A stretch of 64,000 bases of DNA, from positions 248,001-312,000 of the forward strand of contig NZ_JADPKT010000033.1 in assembly GCF_023074075.1 (NCBI RefSeq), in the 5' to 3' direction. Of the stretch, positions 17,444-24,766 are shown in pieces (positions within the stretch are counted from its first letter, which is position 1; each line of letters starts with the position of its first letter). The position numbers were made by a program, and so were the translations under genes. The notes under the pieces are model-generated. The model saw only the letters and a program-made list of their open reading frames with translations. It had not been told where the DNA came from and ran no database searches. This DNA is from Bradyrhizobium sp. 138. Its GTDB lineage: Bacteria; Pseudomonadota; Alphaproteobacteria; Rhizobiales; Xanthobacteraceae.

Positions 17444-17695
17444 TTCAAACCCTCTATTTACATTATATATATTAAATATATTTTCAACCAAGAATTTTTC
17501 TTTGTCGCGGGAGGCTGCTTAACGTGTTGCTTAACGTGCGCGCCCCGGTCAGAACGCCGCCAATTCCCCCCATCTCCCCCGATTTTCTCGGCCGACCTTG
17601 CCGACGCGCAATTTTTGAGTTGCGCTCCTGTATTTAATTCAGTTAATTTCAGATTAACCAACCGAGCGCGGGCTCGGCGACAATGGACCATTGCA
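17444..17695. promoter_or_regulatory. AT-rich divergent gap with ATTAAAT/ATTTAAT motifs
   Basis: Between divergent genes lie 'attatatatattaaatatat' near 17462 and, near 17632, 'tatttaattcagttaattt'. The flanking genes are GC-rich, so the contrast is sharp. The same heptamer and its complement recur in other promoter gaps of the island. Also present is a short repeat of 'ttaacgtg' at 17520-17537. Confidence 0.5.
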
Positions 17696-17947
17696 ATGCC
17701 ACTGCAATTCTATCGATCCGTCCGGGACCTGGAGATCTGGAGTGCGAGCAGCCACGGCTTCTCGTTCGTCATCAGTTTCGGAAGCCCGGGAGGTCCGGGC
17801 TTTCACGGGCGCTCCGGCTACCTGGCGAGCTGGCGTCCGCTCCACAACAACCAAGCCGCAATCAAGATCGGCGGCTCGCCCTTTCGAACATTGACCGAAG
17901 CCGAGGGGGCCTGCCGCGACATGATCGAGCACCTGGCACCACGATAA
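17696..17947 (+). CDS. Hypothetical 83-residue protein
   Basis: Not recognised. It starts with 'MPLQFYRSVRDLEIWSAS' and has aromatic and glycine-rich strands ('FSFVISFGSPGGPGFHGRSG') followed by 'FRTLTEAEGACRDMIEHL', a likely C-terminal helix; a small alpha-beta protein is plausible. There is no signal peptide or membrane segment. The ribosome site is weak. It ends 31 bases before the convergent stop of the LuxR regulator at 17979. Its amino acid composition looks like a real protein, but neighbours give no functional hint. Confidence 0.5.
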   Translation: MPLQFYRSVRDLEIWSASSHGFSFVISFGSPGGPGFHGRSGYLASWRPLHNNQAAIKIGGSPFRTLTEAEGACRDMIEHLAPR

Positions 17948-17978
17948 ACCGCCGCCCCGAAGGCGCCAGACGTGCCCG

Positions 17979-18668
17979 TCAATTCGCGCTGGCCGGATCC
18001 TGACGCGACAGATCAAGGGAATCCAGCTCACCCGGCGCTGCATGCAGCTCGCTTCGCGAAATTGCCATTGCCGCGAGAATCGTACGATTGCTGATATCCA
18101 GCTTCTGGAAGATATGATGAAGGTGGACCTTGATCGTACCGTCGGCAAGCTTCAACCGACGCCCAATCTCCTTGTTCGATAACCCCTCCGATACGAGCCG
18201 CATGATCTGCCGCTCCCGGTCGGTTAATTGTGTCAGCGGCTTCACACCGGCGCGGGGGTCGTCGCTGACGTGCCCGCTCCTCGGCGAGACCGATGTTTGG
18301 CTCTGGGCAGCTTTCCGCAGGGTTGCGACCAGCACCTCCATATCCGAATCCTTCGACAGGACGATGCAGGCGCCGTCCGAGGCCAGCCTTTGCAACTCAC
18401 TATCGCCCCTAATCCCAGTGAAGAAGATTACCGGAGCACGTGGGTCGACATCGTTTGCATGGGCGAGGATCTGCTGTCGACTGAAGTCGGGCAGTGCAGC
18501 ATCGACAAGCGCGACGTCCGGCGCAAGAAATCGAATTGCCTCGATACAGCTTGCGGCATCGCTGCAAGAAGCAACGACCGCAAAATCACGCTGCGCCGCA
18601 AGAACGCTCCTAATCCCTTGCAAGACGATCGGGTGTCGATCAGCGATGACAATTCTGATACGGCGCAT
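17979..18668 (-). CDS. NarL/LuxR-family response regulator
   Basis: A 229-residue response regulator. The receiver has the phospho-acceptor Asp in 'PDVALVDAALPDF', the Thr in 'VIFFTGI' and Lys in 'VLSKDSD'; the usual acidic pair reads Asp-Arg ('IADRHPIVLQG'). The C-terminal LuxR HTH 'LTDRERQIMRLVSEGLSNK' and 'GTIKVHLHHIFQKLDIS' is intact. The receiver and HTH are clearly paralogous to the first 215 residues of the long fusion at 11258-14776. The ATG at 18668 has AAGGGAA upstream; a longer reading from 18806 is rejected. No histidine kinase lies nearby, so this is an orphan regulator in this window. Confidence 0.88.
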   Translation of the reverse strand: MRRIRIVIADRHPIVLQGIRSVLAAQRDFAVVASCSDAASCIEAIRFLAPDVALVDAALPDFSRQQILAHANDVDPRAPVIFFTGIRGDSELQRLASDGACIVLSKDSDMEVLVATLRKAAQSQTSVSPRSGHVSDDPRAGVKPLTQLTDRERQIMRLVSEGLSNKEIGRRLKLADGTIKVHLHHIFQKLDISNRTILAAMAISRSELHAAPGELDSLDLSRQDPASAN

Positions 18669-19318
18669 GCTTCCCTTGCCTGTTGCTAAACAACCCCGCT
18701 TGCAGCCGTTTAATCCGACCCTCCTTTTGAGACGCGCGAGTATAACCCAATCAGCTCCGTCCATAACGTCGCAGGATCCTAGGTCTGAGACAGCACCTGG
18801 CGGCAACGCTCGATGGCCCCGCTACCGTAACTCGCCCAGAGAATGCGTGCAGCACCGTAAGAATGCGGTGCTCAACGCAAAACTCGAAACGGCGAATTCC
18901 TCGGGAATAGGGCCATTTCATCTACAATTTTTGATAGCCTCGATCTGACCATTCACTCCAAGAATGTCGTCAGCCGACTGTCCGAGGGCCTTACTATTAT
19001 GGTCAACATCCAACTCACTTGGTTAGAGCCGGATATTACGAACGATATATATGGATATTCGCGATTCAAATCTAACATTCGACAAAGCTTCACTGAAGCG
19101 AGGCCGTTCGTGAAGCCCCGCTCGGAAAGAGGAGGGTGAGAAAAGTATTACTATTCATCAATAGCAACGACAGGTAATCAAGGACAGAACAAGGCTGCGT
19201 TCTTCGCAGCCCGTACAGTACCGATGAAGTCCGAGTACCGCGCTTGAAGCTGAATTTCGTTACTTCAGCAATTTCACTGATCGGCACGGGGCGTCGTTGG
19301 CAATGAGTAGGTGGTCAC
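18669..19318. other. 650-base non-coding gap with a hairpin
   Basis: No convincing gene is found here. A perfect 7-bp hairpin, GGCTGCG (19193-19199) with CGCAGCC (19205-19211) and a TTCTT loop, is present but has no U tract, so it is not a classic terminator. Short AT-rich patches occur near 19035-19080. The length and the hairpin leave room for a small RNA or a long leader of the gene at 19319. Confidence 0.4.
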
Positions 19319-19504
19319 ATGTATTCTTCGACAGTTTTGCGTCAAACCCATAAGGCCCTCATCGTTCAATTCACCGAATTGCAGAACTTACGTAGTCGCG
19401 TGTTGAAAGCAGAGCAGCGATTGGTTGAGCCCAAGCGACGGCCCGCCGGACGGAGGGCGCTCGGGAAGCGACCGCGCGGTCGGGGACACAGTCTCAACCG
19501 CTAG
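19319..19504 (+). CDS. Small coiled-coil protein, paralogue of the gene at 16430
   Basis: A 61-residue hypothetical protein. A short amphipathic helix 'LIVQFTELQNLRSRVLKAE' is followed by a very basic tail rich in Arg, Lys and Pro. The helix matches the minus-strand protein at 16430-16702 residue by residue at the Leu, Glu and Arg positions. AGGTGG lies upstream of the ATG. It precedes the H-NS-family gene by 119 bases on the same strand and may be co-transcribed with it. The basic tail suggests nucleic-acid binding; this is inference. Confidence 0.55.
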   Translation: MYSSTVLRQTHKALIVQFTELQNLRSRVLKAEQRLVEPKRRPAGRRALGKRPRGRGHSLNR

Positions 19505-19623
19505 CACCGAATACTGCGCTGCACACGAGCGCCGCCGCGCGCCCGGATCGCGCTTGCCCAACCCTGTATGACCTGATAATCCCCCCGCCTGTTTCGATTC
19601 GGAAGTAGCTGGGGACGGCTTCC

Positions 19624-19968
19624 ATGGAGAAGGGTGACTGGGCCAACTTGACCACAGCCGAGCTGTGGCGGCTTTACGATGGGGTCACGACTATTCTCAG
19701 TCGAAGGATGACCGCGGAAAAGGCCAAGCTCGAAGCGCGGCTGCGCAAGATTGAGGGGACCGCCGTTTCGCCCCCGAACGGGGAACGTCAGCGCCGCCCC
19801 TACCCCCCGGTGCTGCCGAAATACCAGAATCCGAAGAACCCCTCCGAAACCTGGTCCGGTCGCGGCAAACAGCCCCGCTGGCTGAAAGCGCAGCTGCGCG
19901 CCGGCAAGAAGCTGAACGATCTCCTGATCAACCGCTCATCCGCACAAAGACGCCGCCGGACCGGCTGA
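19624..19968 (+). CDS. H-NS-family nucleoid-associated DNA-binding protein
   Basis: A 114-residue protein with the H-NS layout: an N-terminal oligomerisation helix region ('AELWRLYDGVTTILSRRM', then 'AEKAKLEARLRKIEG'), a flexible linker and a C-terminal DNA-binding domain with 'PKYQNPKNPSETWSGRGKQP' followed by Arg-Trp. The Gly-Arg-Gly loop is the AT-hook-like element that inserts into the minor groove of AT-rich DNA in this family. Such proteins silence horizontally acquired or surface genes. AT-rich gaps surround it in this island, so self- and neighbour regulation is plausible. GGGGACGG lies upstream of the ATG. Confidence 0.9.
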   Translation: MEKGDWANLTTAELWRLYDGVTTILSRRMTAEKAKLEARLRKIEGTAVSPPNGERQRRPYPPVLPKYQNPKNPSETWSGRGKQPRWLKAQLRAGKKLNDLLINRSSAQRRRRTG

Positions 19969-20007
19969 GCCTCAGCGCGGCCGCGGCGGCGCATTGGACC
20001 GCAGAAT

Positions 20008-20229
20008 TTACCGGTCGCGGTCCTGTTTTCCGTTAGGACTGCCGTCACCGCCGCCATTGCCGAAGCCATTGTTGCCACGCACAATATTGCCCCCTGAACT
20101 GGCTATCGCGGTCGAGGTCAGAGAGGTGGAGAGCAACAGCGTCACTGTCGGAGGGGTAACAGCGGCGAATTTTCCGCAGGCCTTCAAGAATTCACGACGA
20201 TCATCGCCTTCCGTATCAAGTTGGGTCAT
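20008..20229 (-). CDS. Short Tat-signal Gly-rich peptide precursor
   Basis: A 73-residue protein. Twin arginines are in 'GDDRREFLKACGKFAAV', followed by the hydrophobic 'VTLLLSTSLTSTAIASSGG' and a likely Ala-x-Ala cleavage site. Only about 30 residues would remain after processing, rich in Gly, Asn and Asp, with no cysteine. The signal region is almost the same as in the 168-residue protein at 16937-17443, while the mature parts share only glycine richness. AGGACGAG precedes the ATG. It is convergent with the H-NS-family gene (40-base gap) and divergent from the oxygenase operon. Function is unknown. Confidence 0.7.
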   Translation of the reverse strand: MTQLDTEGDDRREFLKACGKFAAVTPPTVTLLLSTSLTSTAIASSGGNIVRGNNGFGNGGGDGSPNGKQDRDR

Positions 20230-20511
20230 CGACTCGTCCTGCTACAATCCAGCCCAATCCTGACGGTAGACCAAAATTACCGTCCCTTCAAATTAAATAA
20301 GCTAATCGCGTGAATTTTAATTTCGCGCCTGACGATCACGATTTGCATCGGCTGGAGGCCCTCTGGAGACAGATTGAAATATCTGTGCATCGTTCAAGCG
20401 CAAGCTCGTCGCTTTATTTTGACATTTAATTCACACCCGATAATGATATTATTTAATTTGCTGACGGACTTGGGGGCCTAGCTCCAAACACTGCAGCCGG
20501 AGTCTGCGGAA
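20230..20511. promoter_or_regulatory. AT-rich divergent gap upstream of the oxygenase operon
   Basis: Motif clusters are 'caaattaaataagctaat' near 20288, 'gaattttaatttcgcg' near 20313, 'gacatttaattcac' near 20421 and 'gatattatttaatttgctg' near 20446. The last two lie 60-90 bases before the oxygenase start and could be promoter or silencer sites. No small gene is seen. Confidence 0.5.
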
Positions 20512-21351
20512 TTGTATGTTGATTTCCAGCTTCACTCGTTGAGCGGCCTCTTTGCTCGAGCCAGCTCCCTGCGCGCCGAATACGCAGCCGCAAAGCCTTG
20601 GCCGCACATTGTCGTCAATGACGCCTTTCCCGAGAAACTATTGGACATGGTCGCGGCCGAATGCGCCGCCGTCCAAGAAGCCCGTCTGATTACCACGACC
20701 ACCGATCGCCTGGTGAAGCAGGAGGTATCGGATGGATTGGGGCCGGCCACCCAACATCTGCTGAGCCTGGTGGATAGCGCCCACTTCCGAGAATTCATTT
20801 CGGAAGTCACTGGCGTGCGCGATCTTCATTCCGATCCAACGCACAAATTTGCGGGAGTTCATCGAACGCCCCCAGGAGGCTTTACGAAGATTCACCGCGA
20901 TTTCGAGGTTCACCCGACGACCGGGCTGTTCCACCGGGTCAATCTACTCATCTATCTCAATCGGGATTGGCCCGAAGCTTACGGCGGCAACCTCGAATTG
21001 TGGCCTGCGGACATGTCAGCGCTCGGATGCCGCATCTTCCCGCGGTTCAACACCATGGTCCTCTGGGAGACGCACGGTGCCACTCTCCACGGCCTTCCGG
21101 ATCCGGTCTCTTGCCCGCCTGGTCGAATGCGCCTTTCCGTCGCATCCTATTACTACACGACGACGCGCCGCATCGCCGCATCGGGTGAACGCCGCGTGCG
21201 GTATTGGGCGGCGCGACCCGGCGAGGATCAATGGCTCGAGCGAATGAGCTGGCAGGATCATTTGCGCGCGCTCATACCCGACCCGCTCTACAACGTGCTC
21301 CGAGCGGCGCGCGATTGGGTATCCAGAGCGCACCGGTCGAGAACACGATGA
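20512..21351 (+). CDS. 2-oxoglutarate/Fe(II)-dependent oxygenase (prolyl hydroxylase-like)
   Basis: A protein of about 279 residues. The iron-binding His-x-Asp is in 'FTKIHRDFEVHP', the distal His lies in 'WETHGATLHGLPD', and the 2-oxoglutarate-binding Arg is in 'PPGRMRLSVASYYYT'. The strand 'HRVNLLIYLNRDWPEAYGG' is typical of the 2OG-FeII_Oxy_3 group. It would hydroxylate a small molecule, sugar or peptide side chain. The start is a TTG at 20512 and is uncertain; the next in-frame Met is 45 residues later and would delete conserved sequence. Its stop overlaps the next gene by 4 bases (ATGA), showing translational coupling with the Rossmann-like and formyltransferase genes. Confidence 0.82.
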   Translation: MYVDFQLHSLSGLFARASSLRAEYAAAKPWPHIVVNDAFPEKLLDMVAAECAAVQEARLITTTTDRLVKQEVSDGLGPATQHLLSLVDSAHFREFISEVTGVRDLHSDPTHKFAGVHRTPPGGFTKIHRDFEVHPTTGLFHRVNLLIYLNRDWPEAYGGNLELWPADMSALGCRIFPRFNTMVLWETHGATLHGLPDPVSCPPGRMRLSVASYYYTTTRRIAASGERRVRYWAARPGEDQWLERMSWQDHLRALIPDPLYNVLRAARDWVSRAHRSRTR

Positions 21352-22460
21352 AGCCGGCGTTCTTCCAGCGGCAACAGCGGGACCCACCAATGACCGTGAC
21401 CGGTACCTCAGTCGCGCAATTGCGATCTGGCGATGCGGATACGAGAGTTCTTTGCAGGCCAGGCTTCTCGCCTGTTCGGCTACGAATGCTGATGAAGCGC
21501 GCCCTCGCTGAGACCGGACTGGACCTATCGGGACTGACCGTGCTGACCGAAGCTGCGACTGGCGCGTATGCAGTCACCCCCGTCCTGGCTGCAATGGCCG
21601 GAGCCAAGCACGTCTACGCGTTCGCGAAACCTGGCCGTCATGGGACTGTGACCGATGCCAAACGGGCGACTTTCGAGATCGCAGCCCCCTTAGGCGTCGT
21701 TGACCGCATCGAGATTCTGGAAAAGGTCAGTCCCGAGGTGCTTCACAGCGCCGACATCGTGACCAACAGTGGCCACCTCCGTCCCCTCACAGCTGCGCTG
21801 ATCGACCAACTGCGCGACGACACCGTGATTGCCTTGATGTTCGAGGCCTGGGAGTTTCGTCGCGAGGACCTGGATATCGAAGCCTGCGCACGGCGCAAAA
21901 TCCCGGTGGTCGGCGTCAACGAGCGACACCCCGCCATCGACGTCTTCTCATTCCTTGGCCCACTCGCCGTGAAGCAGTTACACGATTGCGGGCTGGCGGT
22001 CCTCGGCAACAGCATCGGCCTGCTCTGCGACAATGACTTCCTTGCCCCGCTGCACACCGGGCTGGCAAGCCTGGGGGCGAACGTCAAGACCTTCGACAGC
22101 GTTGCGGCAGTCCATCCTGGCGCATGGGACGCCTTCGTTGTCGCCTTGCAGCCAACGGAGGCGCCGCGCGTCGGCCAAGCGGAGGCTGCGCATCTGGCCG
22201 CATGCGCGCCCGACGGCGCCGTTGTGGTGCAGTTCTGGGGCGACATCGATCGAGCCGTGCTGGCCGCCAATGGTCTTGCGGTCTGGCCCACACAATCGGT
22301 CGGACAGGGCCATATGGGCATTCTGCTGTCGGAGATTGGCCCCGAGCCGATCATACGATTGCAGACCGGCGGCTTGCGTGCGGCCGAGTGGGTCCGCCGA
22401 GGTGGTGCCGTCACAGAGGATGGTTTCGCCCAGCTCGTACCATGGCCGGAGGTGACATGA
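21348..22460 (+). CDS. Unknown protein with two Rossmann-like halves
   Basis: A 370-residue protein not assigned to a known enzyme. Residues ~45-130 look like a nucleotide-binding half ('LTVLTEAATGAYAV', then 'AGAKHVYAFAKPGRHGTVTD'), and residues ~205-300 like a second ('GLAVLGNSIGLLCDNDFLAP'). Between them is 'VVGVNERHPAIDVFSFLG'. The layout recalls dehydrogenases or S-adenosylhomocysteinase-like folds, but the usual Gly-x-Gly-x-x-Gly loops are not clear. Both ends overlap neighbours by 4 bases (ATGA), so the three genes are made together, and this protein probably makes or uses the substrate of the oxygenase and formyltransferase. The ATG at 21348 is chosen on that overlap. Confidence 0.72.
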   Translation: MKPAFFQRQQRDPPMTVTGTSVAQLRSGDADTRVLCRPGFSPVRLRMLMKRALAETGLDLSGLTVLTEAATGAYAVTPVLAAMAGAKHVYAFAKPGRHGTVTDAKRATFEIAAPLGVVDRIEILEKVSPEVLHSADIVTNSGHLRPLTAALIDQLRDDTVIALMFEAWEFRREDLDIEACARRKIPVVGVNERHPAIDVFSFLGPLAVKQLHDCGLAVLGNSIGLLCDNDFLAPLHTGLASLGANVKTFDSVAAVHPGAWDAFVVALQPTEAPRVGQAEAAHLAACAPDGAVVVQFWGDIDRAVLAANGLAVWPTQSVGQGHMGILLSEIGPEPIIRLQTGGLRAAEWVRRGGAVTEDGFAQLVPWPEVT

Positions 22461-23458
22461 CGGAGCGCCTGCAGCCCGATGTCGTACTCCTTGCGGACGG
22501 ACCGACGGGCTTCGCGGCGCTTCGCTCGTTGGCTGCGCGCTGCCGCGTGCTCCAGATCTTCCGGAGACCGGACCAGCCCGACGCGAGCGCGTTGAGATCA
22601 TTTGCCAACAACCGCGGCATCCCGGTCGCGGCGATGCAGGACTTGAACCAGCTTCAGAAGGTGATCGCAGAGCTGCGCCCGGCGGCCGTTGTGATCTCTT
22701 CGTTCGATCGGATCATCCCGCCGCAGATTCTCGCATTGTGTCGCTTCGTCAACGTGCACTATTCGCTTCTGCCGCATTATCGCGGCCGCGCCAACGTCAA
22801 TTGGGCAGTCATCAACGGCGAGACGACCGCCGGGATCAGCATCCATCTCGTCATCCCAGAGCTTGATGGCGGCAATCTGCTGTTTCAGCAGGCCATTCCG
22901 ATCGGCGCGAATGACACGGTCACCTCGCTCTACGAGCGCCTCAACGCGGTTCAGGAACGTGAGCTCGGCGAGGTCGTCGTACGAGCAATCACCGGCTACC
23001 AAGGCACTTCTCAAGAGACCGACAATGCCTCCTATGGCTGCGCCCGTGTTCCGGAAGATGGAGAGATCGACTGGCATCAGCCTACCGACACCATCGATCG
23101 GCTGATCCGTGGCTTAACACCGCCATTTCCCGGTGCCTTCACCCACCTTGACGGGCAGAGGCTCATCATCACCAGCGCGTCGCCGCGGCCTGATGCCCCC
23201 TGCTATATCGGCCGCGTACCAGGCCGGATCGTAGGACGGTCAGCTTCCGAAGGCTGGGTGGACGTGCTGACCGGCGACAGCGTCCTGCGCATTTTCAACG
23301 TCCTTCCTCCCAACTCCGAGCAACCATGTACTGCCGCTTCTGTCATCGGATCGACACGGGCTACCCTCGGGCTGTCGCGCCTTGATCTTCTTCGCCGGAT
23401 CGTCGCGCTTGAAGACAGGCTCGCTTCGCTCGAGCAGCTCAAATGCTCTCACGAGTAG
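22457..23458 (+). CDS. Formyltransferase (Fmt/ArnA-type, probably amino-sugar or amine N-formylation)
   Basis: A 333-residue enzyme of the 10-formyltetrahydrofolate-dependent family. The catalytic Asn and His are in 'FVNVHYSLLPHYRGRANVNW' and the catalytic Asp in 'LVIPELDGGNLLF'; a C-terminal Fmt-like domain follows ('FPGAFTHLDGQRLIITSA'). The N-terminal folate-binding region is shorter and more diverged than in methionyl-tRNA formyltransferase, and the operon partners are not translation genes, so a sugar or amine N-formyltransferase is more likely. In surface polysaccharide clusters these enzymes act on 4-amino-deoxy sugars. The ATG at 22457 overlaps the previous stop (ATGA) and has GGAGGTG just upstream. 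Confidence 0.83.
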   Translation: MTERLQPDVVLLADGPTGFAALRSLAARCRVLQIFRRPDQPDASALRSFANNRGIPVAAMQDLNQLQKVIAELRPAAVVISSFDRIIPPQILALCRFVNVHYSLLPHYRGRANVNWAVINGETTAGISIHLVIPELDGGNLLFQQAIPIGANDTVTSLYERLNAVQERELGEVVVRAITGYQGTSQETDNASYGCARVPEDGEIDWHQPTDTIDRLIRGLTPPFPGAFTHLDGQRLIITSASPRPDAPCYIGRVPGRIVGRSASEGWVDVLTGDSVLRIFNVLPPNSEQPCTAASVIGSTRATLGLSRLDLLRRIVALEDRLASLEQLKCSHE

Positions 23459-23505
23459 ACGCAACCGCTTGGCCAAGGAAGGCTCAGGGCTTTCGCGCCA
23501 GTGCC

Positions 23506-24120
23506 TCACACCCCTTCTCGTCCAATCGTGAGCCATAGCCCGTCACGGCCCGGGCTTTGCACGCGAACCCAGCGGTAGGGCGTGCGCGACCAGGGCTTGA
23601 CCTGTGGCGTGAGATTGTCGAGGACGAGATCGCCGCTTCTGGTACGTACGAGCAGCACCAGATGATGTTCACCGGAACTGACAACGACTTCGCTCAATAG
23701 CAGGACGCGCGCCGGCCAGCCGCGCCGAAGCAGCTCGTGGCGCTTGCTCACAGCGTAATCGTTGCAATCGCCACGAGCGGGGTTGATGATCCACGCCTCG
23801 CCCGCAAGACCGAGCTCGTTGCGGGCCGGCTCTATCGCCAGATTGACTGCGCGATTGATCTCCCACAATTCCGCCCATCGCTTCTCAGTCAACCGGATCG
23901 GCCCGCCGCGGAAGAAGCGCCGCGGGCGGCATTCGGCCTCATGGCGCAGGCAAAACACGGTGTAAGTGAGGGGCGGAAGAGCCGGACGCCCCAGCTCGAT
24001 GTGCGCAGGGTCCGCTTGGGGGACCCTTGGAGCAGCCAGCAATGCCGCACCGGCCCATTGAACGCCCCCGAAGACGATCACGACGGCTGCCGCGATGACC
24101 CAGCCTGAGGCTCGTTGCAT
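23506..24120 (-). CDS. Transglutaminase-like cysteine protease (BTLCP/LapG family)
   Basis: A 204-residue protein with an N-terminal hydrophobic segment ('WVIAAAVVIVFGGVQWAGA') that serves as signal peptide or anchor, placing it in the periplasm. The catalytic triad is visible: Cys in 'ARGDCNDYAVSKRHEL', His in 'SGEHHLVLLV' and Asp in 'DLVLDNLTP'. This is the bacterial transglutaminase-like cysteine proteinase family, which includes LapG, the protease that releases type I-secreted adhesins by clipping their N-terminus. It lies next to a type I secretion operon, supporting such a role, but no LapD-like receptor is present here. The ATG at 24120 has GGAGG upstream. Confidence 0.85.
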   Translation of the reverse strand: MQRASGWVIAAAVVIVFGGVQWAGAALLAAPRVPQADPAHIELGRPALPPLTYTVFCLRHEAECRPRRFFRGGPIRLTEKRWAELWEINRAVNLAIEPARNELGLAGEAWIINPARGDCNDYAVSKRHELLRRGWPARVLLLSEVVVSSGEHHLVLLVRTRSGDLVLDNLTPQVKPWSRTPYRWVRVQSPGRDGLWLTIGREGV

Positions 24121-24492
24121 CTGCCGATCCTCCTGCGAATGCCATCGACGCGGACCTCGGCACCACGCCGCCGATCGGCCCAGATCACCGCTCATTATTT
24201 AATTTATATAATTATATTTAATCTGCGCGATTAAAACAATATTAATTATCGCATTAAAAAAGCGATGGACGGCTGCGCCGGCGACGCCCGCAAGCCGGAA
24301 GCGAGAATGGATCGAGAAAACCGGGCGAGATTGGCCCTTTTCCTGCAGGCACCGCGAAGCGCGATCTGAGGCAACCGGCGTGGCCACCCAGAGCGAGACG
24401 GACAGATAGTCCGGCCGCAGATTATTTTATTGATTTAATTACCCATCATGCTCAAATCGCAAATAAGCCCTCGCAGGCAGGACTGACTTCAT
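24121..24492. promoter_or_regulatory. AT-rich divergent gap with dense ATTTAAT motifs
   Basis: A 372-base gap. The densest AT cluster of the island is at about 24195-24262, with 'cattatttaatttatataat', 'tatatttaatctgcgcgatt' and 'ttaattatcgcattaaaaaa' in close succession; another, 'ttttattgatttaattaccc', is near 24426. It separates the LapG-like gene from the small plus-strand gene. No gene is evident inside. Confidence 0.5.
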
Positions 24493-24702
24493 ATGCCAAT
24501 TGAGCTGCTCGTCATTGTGGGAGCTGAAGCTTCAATCCTCGGCTTCGTCGTCGCGATGACCCTGCGCGCCAAGCGGATGGACGTGCTGAGCGGACGGTCG
24601 CTTGAACGCCCCGTAATCCCAGCACGGCGCGACAGACACTCACTGCGGCCGATCGGTCGACGGGCGCGCGATCTACTGCGGGGTTGGGCGCAGCAACGCT
24701 GA
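24493..24702 (+). CDS. Small single-pass membrane protein, hypothetical
   Basis: A 69-residue protein with one predicted transmembrane helix near residues 3-24 ('ELLVIVGAEASILGFVVAMT') and a basic C-terminal tail rich in Arg. The ribosome site is only an AGGA about 10 bases upstream, and the opposite strand has a reading frame of similar length, so its reality is moderate. It ends 64 bases before the convergent stop of the type I secretion adaptor. No family is recognised. Confidence 0.4.
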   Translation: MPIELLVIVGAEASILGFVVAMTLRAKRMDVLSGRSLERPVIPARRDRHSLRPIGRRARDLLRGWAQQR

Positions 24703-24766
24703 CGCCCAGGTGTAGGGCGCCAGCCCGCGCGTTTCGTCAAGCGCTGCTCACAGTTTGCACCGAGAC

